Positions 27,971 through 37,785 are shown, counted from the stretch's first letter. The stretch is DNA of 64,000 bases from Shewanella olleyana (GCF_023283825.1 NZ_JAKILD010000004.1:62001-126000), one strand, 5' to 3'. Notes: a model not told the origin generated them from the sequence alone. Program-made: numbers and translations.

Positions 27971-29452
27971 ATGGTTATGAACAAAGCCCCCACTCACGTA
28001 TTAACGAGTGATAAATATAAATCATCATCTTTTACATTATTTTTGATAATCACCAGCGGATTAATCTTCGTTCTGCTGCCATTTAAACTGGCTGCATTTC
28101 AATGTGAGCTAACGCCGCAAGTAAAACAGCTTACTTTCCTTGAACAACAAATCAGTCTAAGTGAACTCGATAACGGTTTAATTGTCAGGCAAGTTAATCG
28201 CCCTCATCAAGCCACTGTGTCTATTGCTAGCCAATTTAATGTAGGCTCCCGTAACGAACCTACAGGTCAAACAGGCTACGCACACTTATTCGAACACTTA
28301 CTGTTTAAAGGCAGTCAAAATGCACCAGATGATAGCTACCCTCAACAAATGAGCGCTATTGGTGCCCGCTTTAATGCCAGCACTCACTTTGACTACACCA
28401 ATTACTTTGTCACCTTACCTGCACAAGCTTTAGCACTCAGTTTATTTCTTGAATCCGATAGATTTATCCGCCCCGTATTATCTGCAACCACGGTCAAAAA
28501 TCAGCAAGGCGCAGTGTTAGAAGAAATGGCTACCACCATTGATAATCAACCTTACCTTCGCCCTGCTATGGAATTTTTACTTTCTCAAGTAGCAGGAAGT
28601 CAGTACGCCCATGCCATCATAGGCAGTAAAGCTGATGTCACCAGAGCGACTGCAGAGGAGCTAATACAGTTTCATCAGCGTTACTATCGCCCCGACGCCA
28701 TGCAGTTATCTTTAGTGGGAAAACTTGATACTAATACTCTGCAAACGATTGAACATTATTTTGCAGCTTGGCAAGCACCTGATCAGCCCCATGATAAATT
28801 CGCCCCCATCACGGTTAATCCAAAAGCAGTCAAAACGGAAATTGTCGATGAACGCGGACCATGGCCAGCACTGCTATTGGCATGGCATACCGTTGGCAGG
28901 CAGCACCCTGATTTCGAAGCCATTACCTTGTTACAAAGTCACCTGTTTCAAAACCTTAAAAATGTACTCGCAGAAAACACTTTAGATAATCCGCCGCAAA
29001 TGCTCAGTTACTCGATTCCATTAACCATGGAAGATCACGGTGTTACTAACCTCGTTTTAGTACCAAGAGCCAATGCTTCGCTTGATGAACTTCATCAATT
29101 GGTTGACTCAATGCTCAACGAAATACTCGAAAATGGTATTGATGAGAATGACTTGTGCGGCTTAAAATCCGTTGCGCTTAACGATCTCCAGCAGAAGCTA
29201 GCTAGCAGCCCAAACATGGCTAAATACCTATCAAACACCTCAATTAGGGATAAACACTTTCCTATAACCCAACCTTGGCAGAGAACCCAACAAGTTTCTT
29301 CCACTGATATTCAGCGAGTCACCCAGCAATACTTTATTGATAAATCGGTGAGAGTGGACTTACTACCGCCTTGGTACATTCGTTGGGGAAAAAACCTGTT
29401 AGAAGTATTGCCAAAAGGCTTTGCTGAAACATTAGAGCAATGGGCACTCTGA
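27971..29452 (+). CDS. M16 family zinc metallopeptidase (catalytic subunit)
   Basis: The frame opens at a TTG (27965), but ATG at 27971 or 27977 is more likely. Numbered from the TTG, HLFEH (inverted zinc motif HxxEH) is at residues 107-111 and the distal Glu ligand is 186 or 187 in LEEMATT, the normal spacing. A hydrophobic segment (residues 22-45) acts as signal or anchor. The length (about 490) is one half of a pitrilysin-type clamshell with an N-terminal catalytic domain and its partner. The following gene encodes an M16-like lipoprotein without the zinc motif, so the two probably form a heterodimer acting in the envelope. Confidence 0.88.
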   Translation: MVMNKAPTHVLTSDKYKSSSFTLFLIITSGLIFVLLPFKLAAFQCELTPQVKQLTFLEQQISLSELDNGLIVRQVNRPHQATVSIASQFNVGSRNEPTGQTGYAHLFEHLLFKGSQNAPDDSYPQQMSAIGARFNASTHFDYTNYFVTLPAQALALSLFLESDRFIRPVLSATTVKNQQGAVLEEMATTIDNQPYLRPAMEFLLSQVAGSQYAHAIIGSKADVTRATAEELIQFHQRYYRPDAMQLSLVGKLDTNTLQTIEHYFAAWQAPDQPHDKFAPITVNPKAVKTEIVDERGPWPALLLAWHTVGRQHPDFEAITLLQSHLFQNLKNVLAENTLDNPPQMLSYSIPLTMEDHGVTNLVLVPRANASLDELHQLVDSMLNEILENGIDENDLCGLKSVALNDLQQKLASSPNMAKYLSNTSIRDKHFPITQPWQRTQQVSSTDIQRVTQQYFIDKSVRVDLLPPWYIRWGKNLLEVLPKGFAETLEQWAL

Positions 29453-29514
29453 TAAGGCTAGAGGCTAGAGATTAGAAAATGAAGGGGTTAAAGTCTGATG
29501 AGAAAAGAAAACAA

Positions 29515-31065
29515 ATGAGACAATATCTAACGCGTACAATATGTATTTTCAGTCTAATTTTGATGGGCTGCCAACACTCTCCGATAAATTTTACTGAATC
29601 CCAACCACCCAATACGCCTAAACTCACTCAGTTAGCCAACGCGCCAGTATTACAGCCGTTATCTAGCTCTGTAAACGAAACACCTAGTCAAAAACTCACT
29701 AGCATTAGACTCAGTAGTCGATTTACAAGCCATCATTGGACTACTAATCAATCGACAGTAAACAAATCGACAGTAAATCAATCAGCTGTAAACAAAAGGG
29801 AAACAGACCAAGAAACAACAAATGATCAAAGCCTAAACAGCATTTACTTTATTGGCGTATCGCCACACTCTGCACTTGAAAGCCCTGACGTACTGATAGA
29901 AGCGTTTTCTCAGCGAAGAGCTCAACTTGCCAACCAGCAGCAATCAGCTGAGCTTATAGCCTGCTACGACAGCATCAGATTTAGAGCCAGCTTACATAGC
30001 ATGGCTATCACGATGCAATGTTCAGCTAACCTTAGCCAAATGCAGAAAGTGATAATGGATTTTTGGCAGAATGAATCATTCAACAATATCAATCTTGAAA
30101 CTGTCCAAAGAAATCTAAAGCTCAATAAACATATCGGTGCATTTACTGGCTCTGAAATTGACCAGGTATTTCGTCAGCAATTGCTTGGTGCTGACCACCC
30201 TTACAACCTGAATATCAATAACCAAGAACTAATCAATGAACTCGTAAAAACCAATCGATTACAACAGCTTCATATAGCGACAAGAGACAAGTTGCAATGG
30301 CACTTGTTTACTCGTACCTCCAAGGAGAACAATGATAGCTTTACAGAAAATAAAAATGACTGGCCTCTTTGGTTAATACAAGATTCAGCAAATGTTTCTA
30401 GTGAGCCTAATCAAGATTTAACGGCTGCTAACAATCCCGCCTCATCTGTGGAAACCACACCAACTATCTACATTATTGACGCACCCGATACTGTGCAAAC
30501 ACAAGTGCGTATCGGGTTTGTGACAAACAATAACACAATAGGCTGTAAGACAATTTCCCCCTTACTCGGTCGGGGTTACTCCGGAAGGTTGTTTTATGAT
30601 TTACGAGAAGTTCGTGGACTGACCTATGGGGTTTACGGCCGCTGCATTGACGCACCTTTAAGCCAGTATTTATTTTTCTATGGCAGTACGGCGTTAGAAA
30701 ATTCAGGCGCTTTTTTACAAGGGATATTAGATCATACCAAGCTACTTACAGAGCAAAAAGTGAGTCAGGCTGAAATTGATTCGGTAGCAACCTACTTAAT
30801 TGGCCGACGCTTACTCAGCTTAGATACCACATTTGGCCATGAGAGTGATTACATTCGTCATGTTTTAGCCGGTAAAACAGCTAAGCAAGCACAAGAGCAA
30901 ATTAATGCGATTAGTCAATTAACACCAGAACAATTATTACAACTCTCTATCGAGACATTTTCTAGCCAGCCTACGATTGTATTACGCGGTGATGCCGACA
31001 AAATGACTCAAGATATTCGAGACAAACTCCCTAACTGGCAAATAAAACCTATCTCAGCGAATTAA
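29515..31065 (+). CDS. M16-like lipoprotein, non-catalytic partner
   Basis: The frame is open from 29479, but ATG 29515 gives a normal lipoprotein signal: MRQYLTRTICIFSLILMGC with lipobox LMGC. After a Ser/Thr/Asn-rich linker, partly repetitive (STVNKSTVNQSAVN), come two M16-like domains. There is no HxxEH. The C-terminal domain has LREVRGLTYGVYG, the Arg/Tyr motif found in the non-catalytic partner domain of M16 proteases. It therefore completes the clamshell with the upstream protein. The intergenic gap is short, so they are co-transcribed. Substrate unknown. Confidence 0.8.
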   Translation: MRQYLTRTICIFSLILMGCQHSPINFTESQPPNTPKLTQLANAPVLQPLSSSVNETPSQKLTSIRLSSRFTSHHWTTNQSTVNKSTVNQSAVNKRETDQETTNDQSLNSIYFIGVSPHSALESPDVLIEAFSQRRAQLANQQQSAELIACYDSIRFRASLHSMAITMQCSANLSQMQKVIMDFWQNESFNNINLETVQRNLKLNKHIGAFTGSEIDQVFRQQLLGADHPYNLNINNQELINELVKTNRLQQLHIATRDKLQWHLFTRTSKENNDSFTENKNDWPLWLIQDSANVSSEPNQDLTAANNPASSVETTPTIYIIDAPDTVQTQVRIGFVTNNNTIGCKTISPLLGRGYSGRLFYDLREVRGLTYGVYGRCIDAPLSQYLFFYGSTALENSGAFLQGILDHTKLLTEQKVSQAEIDSVATYLIGRRLLSLDTTFGHESDYIRHVLAGKTAKQAQEQINAISQLTPEQLLQLSIETFSSQPTIVLRGDADKMTQDIRDKLPNWQIKPISAN

Positions 31066-31164
31066 CCAAAGTCTCGTCATAGTCTCATCATAGTCGCGTA
31101 GTGAGTGCGAATATGACTTGACCTATCACAGGTTTAAACAGGGGGGGATAAAACCCAAATGTCT

Positions 31165-31602
31165 TTAGCTGGTTCTTTCCTGTTTATATCGGCTACAGGT
31201 GTCAGTAATCGTTAACCACTTTACTTGGTTATCAGTATAAATATGGTAATTGGGTTTTACAGTACTGGGGTCGTCTAAAGACCCGATGGTAAGGGTGAAA
31301 TAATCAGGATAACGGGTATCACGAAAACTTAAACTGCAGCCACATTGTTGGCAAAAGCCTCGACGAACATGTTCTGAGGAGAAATACTCAGTGACCTCAC
31401 CATTAAGCCAAGTCACTTGCTCAATTTTGAAATCCATCCAAGCTTGAAAGACTGCACCTGATGATTTCTGACATTGCTTACAATGACAGTAATCGGCATC
31501 AAATGGTTTAGCAGATACCTGATACCTCACTGCGCCACACAAGCAACCACCTTGAAGCATTAAAGCTGCGGGTTTACTCGCCTTATGGTTATCGGTTGTC
31601 AT
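31165..31602 (-). CDS. GFA (Gfa/CENP-V) family zinc protein
   Basis: The 145-residue protein has the GFA-domain Cys pattern: GGCLCGAVRY, DYCHCKQCQKSSGA and CQQCGCSLSF, which bind zinc in a Mss4-like fold. The family was named for a glutathione-dependent formaldehyde-activating enzyme, a function that is now doubted for most members. No signal peptide. It is monocistronic, downstream of nrfA's neighbour and on the same strand as nrfA. Confidence 0.88.
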   Translation of the reverse strand: MTTDNHKASKPAALMLQGGCLCGAVRYQVSAKPFDADYCHCKQCQKSSGAVFQAWMDFKIEQVTWLNGEVTEYFSSEHVRRGFCQQCGCSLSFRDTRYPDYFTLTIGSLDDPSTVKPNYHIYTDNQVKWLTITDTCSRYKQERTS

Positions 31603-31683
31603 CAGCGACTCCTTATTCTCTAATTATTTTCTTCTATCATTACCTCGGTCGAAATTAATGTCAAAACGAAGCTACAAACAGGC

Positions 31684-31713
31684 AAAAAAAAACCCTCAAT
31701 TGAGGGCTTTTAT
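31684..31713 (-). terminator. Rho-independent terminator after nrfA
   Basis: On the minus strand AAAAGCCCTCAATTGAGGG forms a stem CCCTCAATTGAGGG followed by nine U residues. Confidence 0.9.
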
Positions 31714-31745
31714 ATGGAGTGTACTTACTGAGTTAACAAGGTTAT

Positions 31746-33149
31746 TTAGTAAGTCGCTTCACGTTTTTCAGCTTCTGCATCCCATTTAGGAGCAAGTTCT
31801 TTCAAGAATCTTTGCTTATCAGCATTCATCTTATCCATGTCCATACCTAATGCTTCCTGTGCTTTCTCTTTAGTAGAAATATCAGGGATAGCGATTGGCA
31901 TTTTCACGCCTTTAGCTGCAAGAAGTTGTGCAAGTTGAATACGTGCATTAGCTGCTTTATCAACTGCGCCACCTAAGATACGTAATGCTTCAGCTGGAGC
32001 ATGTGCTGCAACACCGTGAGATGCTGTAGCGTAATCCCAACGCCACTGACTGTGACGGATATCTAATAGGATTGGCTTCATTTCAGCTTCAGTTGCACCT
32101 GCTTCCCAAGCTGCGCCAGCTTCGAAGTGAGCATGTACAAGTTGAGTTTCAGCTCGAAGCTTGATTTCAGTTACATTCTTTTGATTCTCGTGAGTCACTT
32201 CCATCATGAATTCTTTCGTTTTGCCTTCATGACAAGTTGCACAAGTTTCGTCGAAGCGATCGAAAGGGTTACCCACTTTATGGTCAGTGAACTTACCTTT
32301 ACCATTTGCTTTAGCAACGCGAGGCATATGACAGTCAGTACAACTTACGTTGTTTTTACCGTGCATACCTAACATCCAAGTTTCATAACCAGGGTGCTGT
32401 GCTTTTAGCATAGGAGTTTTAGAAATTGCGTGAGTCCAATCTGAGAAGTTAATCGCATCATAGTAAACTTCCATTTCTTCAACAGTTGTACCGTTGTCCC
32501 ATGGGAATTTAACGTAGCCTTTACGATCTTCAGTTTTCTCGAAGTAGTACTCAACGTGACATTGACCACAAACCATTGACTGCTTGTCTTTACGAGACGC
32601 TTTATCAAATGGCTTATCAATTGCTTCTAGAGCACGGTCAACATATGGACGAGAAATACGTAGTTTTGGTGAACCTTTTTCATGACAATCACTACAGCCT
32701 AAAGAGTTCACGATTTCAGCTCCGCCTTTAGACCATTTACCTTTAAAGTAACCGTCTTCGCCTTGCTCTTCAATCATACGAGGTACGTCAGGGCTTTTAC
32801 AGCTCCAACATGCCATTGGCATAGGGCCATCATCAGGACCTGTCGGTGCACCTGTACGTAAAGTGTTACGTAAGTCAGTCACTGTATAGTGGTGACCACG
32901 TGCTTTATTGTAATCCTTAGCAAAACCGTAACCTGCCCATAACACAACTAGGTTTGGATCTTCTGCTAACACATCAACGATTTCGTCGCTTTCTGATGTC
33001 GCATGCCAAGTTTCATATTGGAGTTTATACTTATCTTTATATACTTCATTGCGTGGCTCAGTTTTATCACTAGCCATCGCACTAGTCATCATAAAACTCG
33101 TTGCCATCAACGCGCTAAGCGCAACAACCTTTGCTTTCATTTTCATCAC
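31746..33149 (-). CDS. nrfA: Ammonia-forming cytochrome c nitrite reductase (pentahaem)
   Basis: The 467-residue protein has a signal peptide ending SAMA (residue 26) and is periplasmic. The catalytic haem is bound by CWSCK (residues 114-118), where Lys is the axial ligand that marks NrfA. Four classical CxxCH motifs follow: CSDCH, CGQCH, CTDCH and CATCH. It reduces nitrite to ammonium with six electrons. In Shewanella it receives electrons from the quinol pool through CymA (known), and no nrfBCD lies here. Upstream are an FNR-like box and a perfect NarP-type site shared with divergent narQ. A strong terminator follows. Confidence 0.98.
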   Translation of the reverse strand: MMKMKAKVVALSALMATSFMMTSAMASDKTEPRNEVYKDKYKLQYETWHATSESDEIVDVLAEDPNLVVLWAGYGFAKDYNKARGHHYTVTDLRNTLRTGAPTGPDDGPMPMACWSCKSPDVPRMIEEQGEDGYFKGKWSKGGAEIVNSLGCSDCHEKGSPKLRISRPYVDRALEAIDKPFDKASRKDKQSMVCGQCHVEYYFEKTEDRKGYVKFPWDNGTTVEEMEVYYDAINFSDWTHAISKTPMLKAQHPGYETWMLGMHGKNNVSCTDCHMPRVAKANGKGKFTDHKVGNPFDRFDETCATCHEGKTKEFMMEVTHENQKNVTEIKLRAETQLVHAHFEAGAAWEAGATEAEMKPILLDIRHSQWRWDYATASHGVAAHAPAEALRILGGAVDKAANARIQLAQLLAAKGVKMPIAIPDISTKEKAQEALGMDMDKMNADKQRFLKELAPKWDAEAEKREATY

Positions 33150-33232
33150 CGTTCATCTCCGTGTTACATTTTATTTTAAATATTCACGACATCTCCATGA
33201 ACAAACTTATCCATTTAAGGTTTATTTAAGAA

Positions 33233-33248
33233 TACCCATTTATGGGTA
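33233..33248. promoter_or_regulatory. Perfect 7-2-7 NarP/NarL site between nrfA and narQ
   Basis: TACCCAT-TT-ATGGGTA: both heptamers fit TACYYMT in inverted order with a 2-bp gap, the arrangement NarP prefers. The palindrome extends to AATACCCATTTATGGGTATT (33231-33250). It is 84 bp from the nrfA start and 142 bp from narQ. Confidence 0.8.
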
Positions 33249-33261
33249 TTACACAATAAGC

Positions 33262-33275
33262 TTGCGCTAGATCAA
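33262..33275. promoter_or_regulatory. FNR-like (EtrA) box
   Basis: TTGCGCTAGATCAA matches TTGAT-N4-ATCAA in 8 of 10 positions, with one half perfect. It lies 14 bp from the NarP-type site, upstream of nrfA. Confidence 0.55.
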
Positions 33276-33389
33276 TATGTTAACATGTTGTACATCACAC
33301 TTTTGAACAACTGTTAACATAATACAGGGTTCACTAATGTAAAATATTGCTGAAATCATCAGTTTAATCAGACTAAAATTGGACCCCCA

Positions 33390-35126
33390 ATGACTAAAAA
33401 AGGCAGCCTGAGTTCCACTATTCTTAGACTAATGTTAGTCCTAATTTTCATTTCTTCCAGCTTAGCTGTGTATTCAATTATCAACCTTACATTTAGCATC
33501 GGGGATGCCAGAGCAATCAATGCTTCAGGCTCGTTGCGCATGCAAAGTTATCGGTTAAAGCTGTATTTAGATAGTGATGAGCAACTGCTTAAAGAAAAGA
33601 TAAACCAATTTGAAACAACCTTACATTCTGACGCTTTAAAGCGCTCGTTAACTTGGTATAGCCCACAAGATTTAACTCAACAATATCTCCTTGTAATCGA
33701 AAAATGGGGACAAATGCGAACCTTCATAGAAACAGAACAGGGGCGAGCATATTCAGATTCTTTAAAAGATTTTGTCGATACCATCGACATATTAGTGCTT
33801 GAGATGGAGCGTTTTGCTTCCCTAAAATTAAGAGCATTAGTGATAGGTCAAATCATCGGCTTGTTCTTAATGTTAATTGTTGCAACTGCAGCAACCCGCT
33901 ATACCCGTAAAAGAATGGTTGAGCCTATTCTCCAATTAATGGATGTCGCCAACTCAATTTCAAAAGGAAAATTTAAAGTTGACGTACCACAGTCAGAATT
34001 TATTGAGCTACAAGCTTTAGGTGAAGCCTTCAAAAAAACCGCTTCGGAGCTTGATAGGTTATATCAAGATTTAGAAGGCCAAGTGAATGAAAAAACCATT
34101 GCACTTACTCGTGCTAATAATGAGTTGAGCTTTTTATATGAAAACCTGATTCGATTACATGCCGATACTCTAGACTATAAAGCCCTTAGCGCAGCATTAA
34201 CCCAAATTCAGCAATTTGAAGATTTAGATTATGTTCGCTTGGTCATCGAGCATGACGATGAAACCATAGATAGTATTGAAGCCGATAACGGTTGGTTCGA
34301 TTCAAGTGCAGCCAACTATGAACAAGCAGCAGTGACTCCCGTTAAGTTTAACCTACAGCTTGAAGACAAAAACTTGGGGTATCTTGAGGTCATATCACTG
34401 AAGCCATTAAACAACATGTTGTTTGTAAATTTTGCGATGATGCTGACCCGCTCTATTGTTATCCATAACGCCACGGAAGAAAGGCAACAATTAGCACTAA
34501 TGGAAGAGCGTGCAGTAATAGCCCGTGAGTTGCATGACTCTTTAGGCCAATTGCTCTCGTATTTAAAAATCCAAGTCAGTTTATTACGCAAGAAAATTGA
34601 ACCCAGTTGCATGACCCAAGATGTAGAAACTCAATTAATTGATATTAATGATGGCGTGAGCACCGCTTATGGTCAGTTACGTGAACTACTCTCCACCTTT
34701 AGGTTAACCATTAAAGACCCTAACTTAGGCCAAGCAATTGAAGTGATGTTAACGCAACTACGTAAACAATCAGGGATCAACATTGAATTAAACTACCAAC
34801 TTTCAGCTCACTTACTCGCTGCTAAGCAGCATATCCATGTTTTACAGTTAACACGTGAGGCCACCATCAATGCCATTAAACATGCAAAACCTTCACGAAT
34901 AGAAATAGATTGTTTTTTGGCAGATTCTGATATGATACATATCAATATCAAGGACGATGGTATTGGCGTGTCACATTTAAAAGAACGAGATCAGCATTTT
35001 GGTCTCGGGATTATGTACGAGCGAGCAACTAAACTAAATGGTACCGTCAAGTTTGATAATAATCCGCAGGGAGGCACAACTGTCTCCCTCGTATTTCCAC
35101 CCCAGCAGGAGCCGTTAAATGGGTAA
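33390..35126 (+). CDS. narQ: Nitrate/nitrite sensor histidine kinase NarQ
   Basis: The 578-residue protein has transmembrane helices near residues 10-32 and 150-168, enclosing a periplasmic sensor domain. The first helix exits into the P-box DARAINASGSLRMQSYRL (39-56), which binds nitrate and nitrite in NarX/NarQ. A HAMP segment and a signalling coiled coil (about 170-260) follow. The HisKA_3 dimerisation domain has ARELHDSLGQ with phospho-acceptor His382, and the HATPase_c domain ends in GGTTVSLVFPP. It overlaps narP by 8 nt, so they form one operon, divergent from nrfA. Confidence 0.95.
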   Translation: MTKKGSLSSTILRLMLVLIFISSSLAVYSIINLTFSIGDARAINASGSLRMQSYRLKLYLDSDEQLLKEKINQFETTLHSDALKRSLTWYSPQDLTQQYLLVIEKWGQMRTFIETEQGRAYSDSLKDFVDTIDILVLEMERFASLKLRALVIGQIIGLFLMLIVATAATRYTRKRMVEPILQLMDVANSISKGKFKVDVPQSEFIELQALGEAFKKTASELDRLYQDLEGQVNEKTIALTRANNELSFLYENLIRLHADTLDYKALSAALTQIQQFEDLDYVRLVIEHDDETIDSIEADNGWFDSSAANYEQAAVTPVKFNLQLEDKNLGYLEVISLKPLNNMLFVNFAMMLTRSIVIHNATEERQQLALMEERAVIARELHDSLGQLLSYLKIQVSLLRKKIEPSCMTQDVETQLIDINDGVSTAYGQLRELLSTFRLTIKDPNLGQAIEVMLTQLRKQSGINIELNYQLSAHLLAAKQHIHVLQLTREATINAIKHAKPSRIEIDCFLADSDMIHINIKDDGIGVSHLKERDQHFGLGIMYERATKLNGTVKFDNNPQGGTTVSLVFPPQQEPLNG

Positions 35127-35748
35127 ACCTTATTCAGTATTAGTAGTAGATGACCACCCGCTACTTCGTCGTGGTATTTGTCAGTTAATAACCTCTGATG
35201 GCGATTTTAGACTATTTGGTGAAGCAGGAACCGGTTTAGATGCGCTAACAGCCATTGGCGAAGATGAACCAGATATTATCTTGCTTGATTTAAACATGAA
35301 GGGAATGTCTGGTTTAGACACCTTGAATGCCATGCGCCAAGAAGGTGTCACAGCTCGTATCGTTATTTTAACCGTATCTGATGCCAAACAAGACGTAATT
35401 CGCTTATTACGTGCTGGTGCTGATGGTTACTTGCTAAAAGACACTGAGCCAGATTTATTACTAGAACAACTTAAAAAGGCCATGCTAGGCCACCGGGTGA
35501 TCAGTGATGAAGTTGAAGAATACATCTATGAGCTGAAAAATGCCGATAATGATGAAACTTGGATTGCGTCATTAACGCCACGTGAGTTGCAGATCTTAAA
35601 AGAGTTAGCTGAAGGTAAGAGTAATCGCGTTGTTGCTGAAGAACTCCATATTAGTGAAGGAACGGTAAAAGTTCACGTGAAAAACTTACTCCGTAAAGCC
35701 AACGCTAAATCTCGTACTGAAATGGCGGTTAGGTACTTAAACCATTAA
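35119..35748 (+). CDS. narP: Nitrate/nitrite response regulator NarP
   Basis: The 209-residue regulator has a receiver domain with D11/D12, phospho-acceptor Asp57 in IILLDLNMKGM, and Lys in LLKDTEPD. A LuxR-type helix-turn-helix lies at about residues 145-205 (LTPRELQILKELAEGKSNRV, then ISEGTVKVHVKNLL). It is partner to NarQ and should bind the 7-2-7 heptamer pair upstream of nrfA. The family resembles both NarL and NarP; the pairing with NarQ and the 7-2-7 site favour NarP. The ATG lies inside narQ (8-nt overlap), and a terminator follows. Confidence 0.94.
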   Translation: MGKPYSVLVVDDHPLLRRGICQLITSDGDFRLFGEAGTGLDALTAIGEDEPDIILLDLNMKGMSGLDTLNAMRQEGVTARIVILTVSDAKQDVIRLLRAGADGYLLKDTEPDLLLEQLKKAMLGHRVISDEVEEYIYELKNADNDETWIASLTPRELQILKELAEGKSNRVVAEELHISEGTVKVHVKNLLRKANAKSRTEMAVRYLNH

Positions 35749-35828
35749 AGCTCGGCCGACGAGCAACAGTTCGACTGACAACTAGAAGTTCAACTGACAA
35801 GTAAAGCAGCTCGAGTCAAACTAGCATT

Positions 35829-35862
35829 AAAAAAGGCGCCTCATTGTGAGACGCCTTTTTAA
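35829..35862 (+). terminator. Rho-independent terminator after narP
   Basis: AAAAAGGCGCCTCA pairs with TGAGACGCCTTTTT (one mismatch), with U tract. Confidence 0.92.
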
Positions 35863-35921
35863 TTTTTATGGGCGGATTATTTGAAAATGTTTACTCAAAA
35901 TCATCAGTAGTAAGATTCAGT

Positions 35922-36293
35922 TTAACGCTTAGTAATAAACTCCATCCAACTCTTAAGCGCTGTTTCGAAATCCTCTAAGCCACAAAAAGCTTCTGACTCA
36001 GCGTCGTACATATTCATCGAATCCTCTAAGTCAAAATCTTCATCAAAATCGATAGCAATGGCGAATACTCGTACTTGTTCACTATCAATCGCTAGTGCCA
36101 AGTCGTGACTTTGCATTAGCCAATCATTTTGTTTGTTAGCTCTAATGACTTCAATTTGCTTAATAATATGATGGCACTGCTCAATATCATTACCCAGTCG
36201 CTCAGCAAAAAAGCGACCTAAAATAGCATGTTCCATACTGAACTCAGCAAATAAGGTGCCGTCTAAGCTGTTACGGCGAAACTCGTATTCCAT
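35922..36293 (-). CDS. yacL: UPF0231 family protein YacL
   Basis: The protein is 123 residues from the ATG at 36293, where it begins MEYEFRRNSLDG like E. coli YacL (MDYEFLRD). The frame is open 5 codons further, but family alignment supports the internal Met. Other shared features are the acidic stretch DEDFDLEDSMNMYDAES and CGLEDFETAL near the C-terminus. Cytosolic, function unknown. It points away from zntB. Confidence 0.85.
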   Translation of the reverse strand: MEYEFRRNSLDGTLFAEFSMEHAILGRFFAERLGNDIEQCHHIIKQIEVIRANKQNDWLMQSHDLALAIDSEQVRVFAIAIDFDEDFDLEDSMNMYDAESEAFCGLEDFETALKSWMEFITKR

Positions 36294-36450
36294 GATAAAA
36301 CTCAACATTAGGCTTTAGCTTATTTTAACCGAAGTTGGCTAAAACTGCGCAGTTACAGGGTATAAATAATGAAAATGTTGCACAAGAAGACAATAAACGT
36401 CATTTTATCTTCAACACTATGTCGAGAATAACCGTTAAACTGGTAATAAA

Positions 36451-36649
36451 TAACCTGAGTTCGGGATAACAACTTGCTTTCTAGAGGTTATTTTTACTGA
36501 TAACGGCGTTAAATTTGTTTGCAATAGGCCAGCTATTGACGCACAAATTTGCCTTGTTCTGAGCAAAAAATATCTCTCTAGAATAAGAATGAAAGCAAAC
36601 ATGTTTTAATTCAACAGTTTAACTAACTTATTATCCCGAGTTCAAGTTA
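36451..36649. repeat. Long-hairpin intergenic repeat (type B)
   Basis: About 199 bp bounded by 19-bp inverted ends, TAACCTGAGTTCGGGATAA and TTATCCCGAGTTCAAGTTA (16 of 19 matched). Inner arms also pair (TTCTAGAG near 36479 with CTCTAGAA near 36577, and AAATTTGT with ACAAATTT), so it can fold end to end. It has TTGCCTTGTTCT in common with the repeat at 21312-21480. No coding capacity. It fills most of the 460-bp gap between yacL and zntB. Confidence 0.72.
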
Positions 36650-36755
36650 AATAGTTTCAATATAGTTTGAGTCAAATGTTATAAGATTCATTGGCATTTA
36701 ATACTGAATATTGGAACCAGTATTTATCACACATCAATCGCAAGTCAGGACTTAT

Positions 36756-37724
36756 ATGGATACAGGTTTTATATATTGCTTATTATTATCAGGACCTAAT
36801 GCAGGCAAAAGTATTGCGCCCTCAGAGCTTGAACATTGGCACCCTGAAGATGGCCTGTTATGGGTTCACTTGCGATACAGTGATAATGCAGCAAGACAAT
36901 GGGTCATTAATGCACAATTGCCACAAACGGAGACAGATACCTTACTCGCTGAACATACTCGTCCACGTACATTAGCTTCGCAAGACGGGGTATTAATGAC
37001 ATTACGTGGAATTAACTTAAACCCTAATTCGGCGCCAGAAGACATGGTGTCCATGCGTATTTTTGCTCAGCAAAATAGGATTATCTCAACTTGCGAGCGT
37101 CAACTTCAGTCGGTTAAAGACATTGCAGATCAAATCATCTCCAAGCCAAATAGCATTGACTCAAGTGCTGACTTTTTAGTGTCATTATGCGAGCGTCTTA
37201 CTCATAGAAAAATGGAGCTAATCCACAACCTAGAAGATCAGTTAGATGATTTGGACGATCAAATTACCGCGCCAATCAGTTCTTCACTGCGTTTGGATAT
37301 TGCCGAACTCAGAAAACAAACCGTCACGTTAAGGCGCTACTTTTCGCCACAACGGGATGCGTTATCCCGGCTGCTCAATGATGGACATGCATTATTTAAT
37401 ACTGAACATAAATTGCGGATCCGCGAAATAAACGAAACCTTAGTGAGAGTCATTGAGGACTTGGATGCCGTTAGAGATCGCGCTAGCGTCACCCAAGAGC
37501 AACTTCAGTCCCAGCAATCTGAGCAGTTAAATAAGCGGTTATATTTCTTATCACTCATATCCGCTATTTTCTTGCCGTTGGGTTTTTTAACCGGTTTACT
37601 TGGGGTCAATATTGGCGGTATTCCAGGTACAGATAATACGTGGGCGTTTGCAATATTCAGTGGTGGATTAATTATATTAGTGGCGATTCAAATGTGGCTA
37701 TTTTATCGCTTAAAATGGCTTTAG
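36756..37724 (+). CDS. zntB: CorA-family zinc transporter ZntB
   Basis: The protein is 322 residues from ATG 36756, which has AGGA upstream; the frame is open further upstream only from a TTG (36711). It has a large cytosolic domain (about 1-260) with long helices and charged coiled-coil segments, then two C-terminal membrane helices. The pore loop reads GVNIGGIPG. CorA magnesium channels have GMN, while ZntB proteins have GVN followed by xGGIPG, so zinc transport is favoured. E. coli ZntB is 327 residues. It acts in the inner membrane as a pentamer (family knowledge). Confidence 0.88.
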   Translation: MDTGFIYCLLLSGPNAGKSIAPSELEHWHPEDGLLWVHLRYSDNAARQWVINAQLPQTETDTLLAEHTRPRTLASQDGVLMTLRGINLNPNSAPEDMVSMRIFAQQNRIISTCERQLQSVKDIADQIISKPNSIDSSADFLVSLCERLTHRKMELIHNLEDQLDDLDDQITAPISSSLRLDIAELRKQTVTLRRYFSPQRDALSRLLNDGHALFNTEHKLRIREINETLVRVIEDLDAVRDRASVTQEQLQSQQSEQLNKRLYFLSLISAIFLPLGFLTGLLGVNIGGIPGTDNTWAFAIFSGGLIILVAIQMWLFYRLKWL

Positions 37725-37785
37725 TTAGCAATAAACTCACTGGTTATATTTTTTATTAATTTTTATTAATACTCAGCATTCGAGC

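Noticed and set aside
33280..33305. CRP-like site upstream of nrfA (TGTTGTACATCACA)
   Set aside because: The half-sites have the wrong spacing and only one half fits.
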